The position numbers and the translations under genes were made by a program. This document shows positions 6,745 through 12,619 of a DNA stretch of 14,804 nucleotides, one piece after another (position 1 is the first letter of the stretch; each line of letters begins with the position of its first letter). The notes under the pieces are model-generated. The model saw nothing but the letters and a program-made list of their open reading frames with translations, was not told where the DNA came from and did not search any database. Source of the stretch: JAENVT01 sp040006755 (GTDB lineage: Bacteria; Actinomycetota; Acidimicrobiia; Acidimicrobiales; Ilumatobacteraceae). The DNA lies in NCBI GenBank assembly GCA_040006755.1, contig JBDTWJ010000087.1:1-14804 (forward strand). Reading direction: 5' to 3'.

Positions 6745-8229
6745 ATGCTTTCGCGGGGGACCCTCAAATTGATGATGGGTTTCTACTTTTTTCCGCGCGG
6801 CGGCAGCGCGCAGGTGGCGCGTTATCTGTGTCGGGCGTTGGACGGGACTCGTTGGAAGCCATCGGTGTTCTCGGGCTCGATGGGCACCGTGGCCGACAAC
6901 TCCAACGCCAGGCGGTTTTTCAACGGGGTCGCGTGTGAATCGCTCGACTACAGCGCCGCCCTCTCCCAGTGGCGCAACGGCGGCGATGCAATGGCCACGG
7001 GTGTGCCGATGCCGGCATCCTTTGAAGACAAAGCTGGTGTGCCAGACCGCATCATCCTCGATCTCGACGACGACGCATACGATCGACAGGTCACCAGCTG
7101 GACCAGGTTCTTCGCGGGCCACGCCGGGCGTCCTGATGTCGTGCACCTTCATCACCTCACCCCGATGCACGAGGCAGTGCACAGAATCTGGCCCGGCGTT
7201 CCGGTCGTCACCCACTTGCATGGCACCGAGCTGAAGATGTTGTCGGAGGTGCACGATGGAACGATTCCGCCGTCTCCGGGAAGATTCAGCAGCGTGTGGG
7301 TCGCGCGCATGCAGCGTTGGGCAAGTGACTCCGACCGAGTGGTGGTCGTCGCACAACACGATGAGCAGCTTGTTCGGCGATTACTGCCGGTCGACCCGTG
7401 GCGCGTCAGCAGCATCGGCGGCGGCGTTGACACTGATGTGTTCTCGCCTCGCTTGCGCAGTGCTGCAGAACGCATGGGACTGTGGCGACGTTGGCTGGTC
7501 GACGAGCCACGCGGGTGGTGTCCGGGCGAGCCAGAGGGGTCGATTCGTTACATCGCGGACGACCTGTCAGCGTTCACGGACGCAGATGGCCATCCTGTTC
7601 CAGTGGTGTTGTTCGCAGGGCGATTCATGCGATTCAAGCGGTTGCAGTTGCTCATCGAAGCCCATCATCTGATGCGCTCGACGACCGAATGCCGTTCCGT
7701 GTTGGTTGTTGCCGGCGGATTCCCGTGCGAGTGGGAGGGCGAGCACCCGTACGAAACCGTTCGGCGGTTGGGTGCAGAGGGTGTCTTCTTTGCCGGTTGG
7801 CGAGATCATCACGACCTCTCCGACATCTTGAGCTGCAGCGATGTCTTTGCCGCTCCGTCAGTCGATGAGCCATTCGGCCTCGTCTACCTCGAGGCGATGG
7901 CGTCCGGTGTTCCCCCCATCGGGACCACCACGGGCGGACCGCTTTCGTTCATCAACGTCGATCCGCAACACCCCACCGGTTGGATGGTGCCCCCCGACAA
8001 CGTCCGCGCCACGGCCGGAGCGCTCGCCGAGGCGGTGTCCAACCCTGCGCTGAGATCAGAACGCGGTCGACGATGTGCGCAGTTTGTCCGCGAGAACTAC
8101 AGCTGGGCGGCATCGGCCAAGGCGTTCACCCGTCTCTACGACGAGCTCGTCGACGCGCCAACTGGCTCAAAGCCTTCTTCGAGCACGACGGGCGTTGTCG
8201 ACCTGATGCCGACCATCGGCGTCGCATAG
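6745..8229 (+). CDS. GT4-family glycosyltransferase
   Basis: A 494-residue retaining GT-B glycosyltransferase. The N-terminal Rossmann domain starts YFFPRGGSAQVARYL (14-28), with HLHH (134-137) and THLHGTEL (156-163). The C-terminal domain has AGRFMRFKRLQLLIEA (291-306), AGGFPCEWEG, AAPSVDEPFGLVYLEAMASG (369-388) with the E-x7-E pair E375/E383, and a nucleotide-end TTGG loop. Donor and acceptor cannot be told. A 35-residue stretch near 240-275 between the domains looks like a lineage insert. The last 31 codons overlap the convergent propeller-like gene by 94 bp. With the glycosidase-like gene on the other side of the iron-permease-family gene it probably forms a glycan-making or -trimming set (inference). 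ATG at 6745 has a leaderless-type -10; Met10/11 are alternatives. Confidence 0.88.
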   Translation: MLSRGTLKLMMGFYFFPRGGSAQVARYLCRALDGTRWKPSVFSGSMGTVADNSNARRFFNGVACESLDYSAALSQWRNGGDAMATGVPMPASFEDKAGVPDRIILDLDDDAYDRQVTSWTRFFAGHAGRPDVVHLHHLTPMHEAVHRIWPGVPVVTHLHGTELKMLSEVHDGTIPPSPGRFSSVWVARMQRWASDSDRVVVVAQHDEQLVRRLLPVDPWRVSSIGGGVDTDVFSPRLRSAAERMGLWRRWLVDEPRGWCPGEPEGSIRYIADDLSAFTDADGHPVPVVLFAGRFMRFKRLQLLIEAHHLMRSTTECRSVLVVAGGFPCEWEGEHPYETVRRLGAEGVFFAGWRDHHDLSDILSCSDVFAAPSVDEPFGLVYLEAMASGVPPIGTTTGGPLSFINVDPQHPTGWMVPPDNVRATAGALAEAVSNPALRSERGRRCAQFVRENYSWAASAKAFTRLYDELVDAPTGSKPSSSTTGVVDLMPTIGVA

Positions 8230-9014
8230 GACTGGAGTGTGCTGATCCCGTCGTCGGGCAAGACGTGCAGGATCAGATTCTCGTCGCGGACTTCGGCCCA
8301 TAGCGGATTGTGAGTGCCGACGCGGCCGGTGGATGTGTAGATGGGAAAGGGCACTTCACGCGCCATCTCCAACGTGTCGACGTCGAGTAGTCCGAGACCA
8401 CCGAGCCATCCGGGCCCGGTGGCCAGCGAAACCTCGGCGACGCCGCCGCAGAGCAGATGCCCTCCTTCTAGCCATTGACAGTCCTGGTGATCGACGAAGA
8501 ATCCGGGATTGGTGCGCGCGTCGAGGAGTTGACCGTCGACCGACCAGCGATAGAAACGCCTGGAGCCCCACGACCACCCGACTATGTCGCCGTCGACACC
8601 GCATCGAGCGATGGCACCGACGTGATCATCGACGTCGAACGCTCGATGTGGGGCTTCGCCCGGTTGCATACGAAAAACGGTGGTCGTCGAATCGGGTACG
8701 TACTCCGCGCACGCGACCCAGAACGCGCTCCCGTCGAAGTCCATGCCACCCGGGTGATACCGCCACGAGTCCCCGATCGGCGCCTCCTCGAGGAGGTTGC
8801 CGTGACAGTCGGCGGCCATGATGAGACCGCGTCGGGTGCTCACATCGACGGTCGAGATCCACCATGTCGAGCCGACACGCGCCATTCCCTGCGGGTGGTG
8901 CACATCGAATCGCAGTGGCATCTCGTCGACAAGGGTCCACGTAGTCATCCGTGAGATCGACGCAACGGTTGCAGCCACCGCGGCATCCATGCGTATGTCG
9001 TCGTCGCCCAACAT
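8136..9014 (-). CDS. Beta-propeller-like protein (DUF6454-like), uncharacterised
   Basis: About 292 residues rich in repeated beta-strand units with Trp and Gly at blade ends (HHPQGMARVGSTWWISTV, RYHPGGMDFDGSAFWVACAE, FFVDHQDCQWLEGGHLLC, and the end STTPVVLEEGFEPVG). The layout suggests a six-bladed propeller. It recalls proteins labelled DUF6454, but this is from memory. No secretion signal is seen. The start is uncertain: ATG 9014 is preferred because GATAAT sits 9 nt upstream; ATG 9044 and 8990 are possible, and the far upstream ATG at 9242 gives a non-conserved, low-complexity N-terminus running through hairpins. Its 3' end overlaps the glycosyltransferase gene by 94 bp. Confidence 0.7.
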   Translation of the reverse strand: MLGDDDIRMDAAVAATVASISRMTTWTLVDEMPLRFDVHHPQGMARVGSTWWISTVDVSTRRGLIMAADCHGNLLEEAPIGDSWRYHPGGMDFDGSAFWVACAEYVPDSTTTVFRMQPGEAPHRAFDVDDHVGAIARCGVDGDIVGWSWGSRRFYRWSVDGQLLDARTNPGFFVDHQDCQWLEGGHLLCGGVAEVSLATGPGWLGGLGLLDVDTLEMAREVPFPIYTSTGRVGTHNPLWAEVRDENLILHVLPDDGISTLQSYATPMVGIRSTTPVVLEEGFEPVGASTSSS

Positions 9015-9023
9015 CTGCGAGGA

Positions 9024-9029
9024 ATTATC
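9024..9029 (-). promoter_or_regulatory. Possible -10 GATAAT of the propeller-like gene
   Basis: On the minus strand GATAAT (9029-9024) ends 9 nt before ATG 9014. It is one mismatch from TATAAT and would give an almost leaderless transcript. No matching -35 was found at 17 bp. The site lies within codons if translation starts at 9044. Confidence 0.3.
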
Positions 9030-9097
9030 GCTGACGCGGGCCATCGCATCGTTGATACCCCGAGACGTTCTCGTGTCCACACGGTGAACATCGGCTG

Positions 9098-9136
9098 TTT
9101 GGTCACCGAGCGTGAGCCAAATGATGGTTTGGTCAC
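9098..9136 (-). promoter_or_regulatory. Overlapping inverted repeats, attenuator-like
   Basis: TTTGGTCAC occurs twice, at 9098-9106 and 9128-9136, with GTGAgCCAAA between them (9112-9121). The middle CCAAA can pair with either TTTGG copy, and the second GTCAC also belongs to the strong hairpin at 9132-9154. The foldings exclude one another. The element sits between the racemase-like gene and the propeller-like gene, both on the minus strand. Function is inference. Confidence 0.35.
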
Positions 9137-9154
9137 GCGCCGAAGGCGCGTGAC
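9132..9154 (-). terminator. Perfect 10-bp hairpin after the racemase-like gene
   Basis: GTCACGCGCC (9132-9141) and GGCGCGTGAC (9145-9154) form a perfect stem with a 3-nt loop, about 130 bp beyond the stop of the minus-strand racemase-like gene. There is no T-run on either side, so it would be a U-less terminator or an RNA-processing or regulatory stem. Confidence 0.4.
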
Positions 9155-9287
9155 GGCGTGATCGATTGTCAGGTGTCGCGTCGAGCGTCGAAGGCCGTGC
9201 TTGGGTGGCGCCCAACAACGCTGCACTCTCGAACGGCACCACGATCTTGGTGTTGTCGCGCTCTCCGCTCCGATCAGGCCGTCACCA

Positions 9288-9833
9288 TCAGTCGTCGGGC
9301 AGGCGCGCCAGACACGCGTCGAGCGCGACCTGCAGCGGATCGAGCACGACCAGCGATGGCCGCGCCCTCGTCAGGATCTCGACGACATGGGAGAAACCTG
9401 TGCCACCCAGCGCGACAGTTGCCGCATCGCGTAGCTGGGAGACCAACGCGGCGACATCCATGCTCCGGAGATCGGCTCCTGTGAGTTCGCACACCGGTTG
9501 GGGCGCAGACGCGATGGCGGAACGCAGAGCCTCCCCCGCACCAACGACGGGAATCTCGACCAACGCGCGAGCATCGGACACCCCGGGGTCGGCGGTGCAA
9601 TCGACGATGACAGCGTCGAACCCCTCATCGGCTGCGTCGACAATCATGTTCACGACGAACGGCGCGGCGGCACGGGCGTCTCTCGCCGTGCGAATCTCAG
9701 AAGGTCCGGCTCCCGTGCAACGGTATGTCAACTCGATGCCGGGACGCGCAAGCCGAACCAGGTCAGCATCGATCTCCGGTGCAATCGATGCCCACGGCGT
9801 GCTCGTCGGACCGACCAATAACACCTTGACCAC
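9288..9833 (-). CDS. Asp/Glu/hydantoin racemase family protein, second Cys missing
   Basis: A 181-residue protein with racemase-family features: the N-terminal strand KVLLVGPTS, EIDADLVRLARPGIELTYR, the first catalytic-type cysteine in VDCTADPGV (C79), and VVGAGEALR after it. The second Cys, normally in a GCxGM-like motif, is replaced by ALGGTGFSHV (141-150), with Gly where Cys is expected. At 181 residues it is shorter than the usual 210-250; the segment between about 110 and 135 is compressed. Two-base racemisation is therefore doubtful; a one-Cys isomerase, lyase or binding role is possible. GTG 9833 has GAGGA about 7 nt upstream. It follows the dehydratase/VOC gene by 40 bp on the same strand, likely the same operon. 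Confidence 0.72.
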   Translation of the reverse strand: MVKVLLVGPTSTPWASIAPEIDADLVRLARPGIELTYRCTGAGPSEIRTARDARAAAPFVVNMIVDAADEGFDAVIVDCTADPGVSDARALVEIPVVGAGEALRSAIASAPQPVCELTGADLRSMDVAALVSQLRDAATVALGGTGFSHVVEILTRARPSLVVLDPLQVALDACLARLPDD

Positions 9834-9873
9834 GATTCAATCCTCGCACATGACCGTCGTCTCAGATCAGGCG

Positions 9874-10548
9874 TCAGTCGCGGTTTTGCCATGTGCAGAT
9901 GCACGCTTCGTTTCCCTCAGGGTCGGCGAGAATCCAGAACGCTCGCGCGCTGCGATCGCTGACGAGGTGGCCGCCGGCAGTGATCGCGTCGGCAACGCGT
10001 TGCTCCGCAACGTCATGGGGCACGGTGATATCGAGGTGGATGCGGTTGCGTTGTGGGCGCGGCTCGTCCATCTGCTGGAACCAGAACGCAGGGCCCATTC
10101 GCCGTGGATCCACCAGGGCGACTACCTGCGCGCCAGGTTCGCCCGCGGGCTCGTCCTCGTACGCCAAGATGGCCTTCCAAAAGGGCCGCACCTTGTCAAT
10201 GTCGATTGCATCGATGGCCACCTCCGCTCCAAGCGCTGAAAGTGGCTCGCTCACCAGTCCCGCGTCGGACGCGAGAGCCGAGATGGTGGTCGCCAGATGG
10301 ATGTCAACGTCGGTCAGGCTGTTGGTGGCGTGAGTCGTCAGAGTGACGTACACGCAACCGGGATAGCGCAGATCGACATCGGGATGATGTGCGGCTTGCT
10401 CGGCCGCTTCGGCGATCTGGCCGATGAACGCCGCCGCTGCGTCGAATGACGGAGCACGGAACCCGGCCTCGATGCGGCGGAGTATCACCCTCCAGTCGGG
10501 CAGATCCGTTCGGTGATGGAACTCCGATGAAGTGACCTTGTCGACCAT
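9874..10548 (-). CDS. Pterin-4a-carbinolamine dehydratase fused to VOC/glyoxalase-like domain
   Basis: A 224-residue fusion. Residues 1-95 are a pterin-4a-carbinolamine dehydratase (PhhB/DCoH type), which dehydrates 4a-hydroxytetrahydrobiopterin; the signature is E50-x3-H54-H55-P56, then RYPGCVYVTLTTH (61-73) and D80. Residues about 105-224 are a vicinal-oxygen-chelate domain (IDAIDIDKVRPFWKAILAY 112-130, RIHLDITVP with H171, and DPEGNEACICTW 209-220). The VOC part may bind a metal or a small ligand; its substrate is unknown. ATG 10548 has TAGGCT ending 6 nt upstream. No aromatic amino-acid hydroxylase is in the window, so the pterin role is unproven. It is followed at 40 bp by the racemase-like gene. 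Confidence 0.85.
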   Translation of the reverse strand: MVDKVTSSEFHHRTDLPDWRVILRRIEAGFRAPSFDAAAAFIGQIAEAAEQAAHHPDVDLRYPGCVYVTLTTHATNSLTDVDIHLATTISALASDAGLVSEPLSALGAEVAIDAIDIDKVRPFWKAILAYEDEPAGEPGAQVVALVDPRRMGPAFWFQQMDEPRPQRNRIHLDITVPHDVAEQRVADAITAGGHLVSDRSARAFWILADPEGNEACICTWQNRD

Positions 10549-10554
10549 CTCGCC

Positions 10555-10560
10555 AGCCTA
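10555..10560 (-). promoter_or_regulatory. -10 box TAGGCT of the dehydratase/VOC gene, leaderless
   Basis: On the minus strand TAGGCT (10560-10555) is followed by 6 nt and then ATG 10548. Box and spacing are identical to those at hypA. No Shine-Dalgarno is present. Confidence 0.5.
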
Positions 10561-10580
10561 CGAACCCGGGGGACGTTCTC

Positions 10581-10646
10581 GATCTGGGTGCCACTCTGCG
10601 GAACCGCCCCCGGCGATGTCGGACACTGGCGCCCAGATCGTTTTTT
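10581..10646 (+). terminator. Orphan plus-strand hairpin with T6 run
   Basis: Arms 10581-10593 and 10627-10639 pair over 13 bp including one G-U wobble, followed one base later by six T (10641-10646). The wobble is a G-U pair only in plus-strand RNA; in minus-strand RNA it would be an A-C mismatch, and the T-run is also on the plus strand. The 33-nt loop can form small inner stems. No plus-strand gene ends upstream, so it ends an antisense or small RNA, or blocks readthrough into the Rieske gene's antisense side. Confidence 0.5.
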
Positions 10647-10724
10647 CGGCAGTGCCCGTGCCGGTGCGGATCCGAATCTGAAGCACGTTGTGGAGCGCGG
10701 CTGAGTTCGAGGACGTGGAGTGGG

Positions 10725-11762
10725 TCAGCCGCCTGAGTTCACTGGGGTGCCTTCGGCGTCGATCATTTGGGCGAGGCGTCGGCGGAAACGGATCCCGCCG
10801 CTGTCGGTGCGCAGGTTGATGGTGGGCGTGGTAGAGGCGGACAAACCTCGCTGCGACGCCTGGAGGATGACCTTGTCCTCCTCGAAGGCGCCGCGCACGG
10901 ATGCTGCGAACTGCCGCGACACGTCGGCGTCGTCCGGCGCGACGTTGCGCATCTGGAACCAGAAATACCGAGTGGTCGTCTCGTCTACGGGGGTCAGAAA
11001 GTTGAAGCTGTCCATGATGAACGTGTCGGGGTGCAGCGGCTTGTCTTCGCCACCGGAGCCAGCGGGGGAGATGTAGGCCTTGATCAGCGCGTTGCTTGGA
11101 TACCGCACCTCGTACTGTTGCTTACGATCACAGTTGCCCGCGAACCGCAAGTAGGGCGCATAGAAGGGCGCGGACGGGGTGTCCAACATCCATCGCCACG
11201 TTGTCACACCGCCATCGCCGATCGTGACCTGCAACGGGGTCTCGTCGGCGCCGTCGCCGGCGAAGGATCCAGGATGCACCCACGCCACATGCGACGGATC
11301 GAGCAGGTTGTCGGTGATGTTGAGGTAGTTGCAGCCGATCTCCATGTCGTCGCCGTCAGTCGTGCCCCACGCGGGATCACCCCAGTGCTCTGCTTCGAAG
11401 ATGTCGTCCGGGTCTGCGAGCGAAGCGTCACCCATCCAGATCCACAGCAACCCGTAGCGCGGCTCGATTGGATACGACCGAACCTGCGCGGCCTTCGGCG
11501 GCCGTTCGTTTCCGGGCGCTCGCACACACGTTCCACCGCAGTCGAAAACCAAGCCGTGGTAACCACACTCCAGGTCGTCGCCGCGCACACGGCCCATCGA
11601 CAAGGGCACCTTGCGGTGCGGGCAGGCATCGGCGAGCGCGGCATACCGGCCGCTGTCACCTTGATAGATGGCCACGCTCTCGCCCAAGATGGTCATCGCG
11701 TGCGGGCCGGGCCCAACGTCGCGCTCCCACGCCGCTACGTACCAGGCATTGCGAAGAAACAT
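10725..11762 (-). CDS. Rieske [2Fe-2S] oxygenase, VanA-like
   Basis: A 345-residue Rieske non-heme iron oxygenase alpha subunit of the vanillate O-demethylase/phenylpropionate dioxygenase type. The [2Fe-2S] site is C47-P-H49 and C66-G-Y-H69 (CPHRKVPLSMG, CGYHGLVFD). The mononuclear iron site is in NYLNITDNLLDPSHVAWVH (145-163) with H158 and H163; the bridging Asp is D151 or D155. The N-terminus FLRNAWYVAAW is typical of VanA-like proteins. Substrate cannot be read from sequence; O-demethylation or ring hydroxylation of an aromatic or steroid-like compound is possible. A reductase partner is not in the window. ATG 11762 has TACGAT ending 7 nt upstream and no ribosome site. Monocistronic as far as seen. 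Confidence 0.93.
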   Translation of the reverse strand: MFLRNAWYVAAWERDVGPGPHAMTILGESVAIYQGDSGRYAALADACPHRKVPLSMGRVRGDDLECGYHGLVFDCGGTCVRAPGNERPPKAAQVRSYPIEPRYGLLWIWMGDASLADPDDIFEAEHWGDPAWGTTDGDDMEIGCNYLNITDNLLDPSHVAWVHPGSFAGDGADETPLQVTIGDGGVTTWRWMLDTPSAPFYAPYLRFAGNCDRKQQYEVRYPSNALIKAYISPAGSGGEDKPLHPDTFIMDSFNFLTPVDETTTRYFWFQMRNVAPDDADVSRQFAASVRGAFEEDKVILQASQRGLSASTTPTINLRTDSGGIRFRRRLAQMIDAEGTPVNSGG

Positions 11763-11769
11763 CCGCCGG

Positions 11770-11775
11770 ATCGTA
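11770..11775 (-). promoter_or_regulatory. -10 box TACGAT of the Rieske oxygenase gene
   Basis: On the minus strand TACGAT (11775-11770) ends 7 nt before ATG 11762, fitting leaderless transcription. No convincing -35 was found. Confidence 0.45.
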
Positions 11776-11974
11776 GCCCTAAGCCCGCCAGCCTCGGTCG
11801 CGATGGCCCCGAGCGTGCGGGCCGCTCCCTACACGCGTCGATTGCGGGCAACGATGATGCCGGCCGCCCAGCGAAGGCGCAATCAGCTGGGGAGGACCTC
11901 CGGCGCTTCGTCCGTATCGGGATCGCCGCGTTGCGACAAGACGATGGAGCAGATGCACGGCGTTGCCGAGCGGG

Positions 11975-12139
11975 TCAACGGTCTGCGTCGCGTCCGGGTT
12001 CCTCGGCGTGTTCGATCAACTCCTGGATCTTCTCGGGTGCGTCTTCGGATCGAGCGTCGATCTGCGCTGCCTCCTCATCGATCGCATCCGCTTCGTCGTG
12101 ATCGTTCGAGTCAGGCTTGGCTTCTCCTTGGCTGTTCAT
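11975..12139 (-). CDS. Small acidic hypothetical protein
   Basis: A 54-residue protein, 19 of them Asp or Glu (35%), starting MNSQGEAKPDSNDHDEAD and ending EEPGRDADR. It is likely disordered at first and helical in the middle (EDAPEKIQELIEHAEE). No family recognised. The open frame extends upstream of this ATG, but ATG 12139 is preferred because TACATC ends 6 nt before it, an imperfect copy of the leaderless box used elsewhere here. It diverges from the basic 102-residue gene across 112 bp. About 200 bp with no recognisable gene follow it before the Rieske gene. Existence is moderately supported only. Confidence 0.45.
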   Translation of the reverse strand: MNSQGEAKPDSNDHDEADAIDEEAAQIDARSEDAPEKIQELIEHAEEPGRDADR

Positions 12140-12236
12140 GCGACGGATGTACCCATCGACGTCGCGGTCTAGACGACGCTGCGCACTCGGGCTCGTCCCC
12201 GGAGAACCCCGTCGTGTCGCATCCGGCGGCTGGATG

Positions 12237-12242
12237 TAGGAT
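12237..12242 (+). promoter_or_regulatory. -10 box TAGGAT of the 102-residue protein gene
   Basis: TAGGAT ends 9 nt before ATG 12252, so the transcript would have a leader of only a few bases or none. Confidence 0.4.
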
Positions 12243-12251
12243 TCCAGGTCT

Positions 12252-12560
12252 ATGGCCACCGCCAAGCTCACCCCGCTGCAGGAACTCGAAGCTCGTCGTA
12301 ACGCGCCCGCCGGACCGAAAAGGGTGATCTCCGAAGAGGAGAAGGCCACCCGCAAAGAGCGCGTTGCCAAGGCAAAGGATGCCTTGGCCAGGTCGGTTGG
12401 AGCACGAGGCGAGCAGGTGGCGCCGGCCCGCGCCGCGCTGAAGACGTATCTACAAAAGCTCAACGAGCCGAAGCAACCCGACGATGCTCAGTTCGAAGTG
12501 CTGATCGAGGCACCGTTCAAAGCGCCGCCCCGGAAGAAGACCAACGACCGTCGTTTCTGA
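12252..12560 (+). CDS. Basic hypothetical protein, coiled helical
   Basis: A 102-residue protein rich in Lys, Arg, Ala and Glu: MATAKLTPLQELEARRNAPA, then a long charged helix (ISEEEKATRKERVAKAKDAL, about 26-45) and a C-terminus ending PPRKKTNDRRF. No membrane segment, cysteine motif or known domain. Composition suggests a nucleic-acid-associated or ribosome-associated protein, but this is only composition. It diverges from the small acidic gene and precedes the amidase gene by 59 bp. Coding is supported by the ordered charge pattern and the -10 box near the start. Confidence 0.65.
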   Translation: MATAKLTPLQELEARRNAPAGPKRVISEEEKATRKERVAKAKDALARSVGARGEQVAPARAALKTYLQKLNEPKQPDDAQFEVLIEAPFKAPPRKKTNDRRF

Positions 12561-12605
12561 CGTCTCGGAGGTGTCGGCCAACGGCCCGAGCCATTGATGC
12601 AGCGG

Positions 12606-12611
12606 TAGGTT
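12606..12611 (+). promoter_or_regulatory. -10 box TAGGTT of the amidase gene
   Basis: TAGGTT ends 8 nt before ATG 12620. No Shine-Dalgarno is seen directly before the start. Confidence 0.42.
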
Positions 12612-12619
12612 CGTTCGCG

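Noticed and set aside
9166..10239. 357-codon plus-strand open frame
   Set aside because: Antisense to the racemase-like and dehydratase/VOC genes, low-complexity Ser/Arg/Thr composition, no ribosome site or family motif.
11778..12020. Minus-strand open fragment containing QTVDPLGNAVHLLHR
   Set aside because: The DPLGNAVHLL string resembles the end of a VOC domain, but the frame has an in-frame stop upstream, no start, no further VOC signature, and overlaps the end of the small acidic gene. It could be a gene remnant; evidence is too thin.
10767..12101. 444-codon plus-strand open frame
   Set aside because: Antisense to the Rieske oxygenase with its intact Fe-S and iron motifs; no recognisable domain in the antisense frame.
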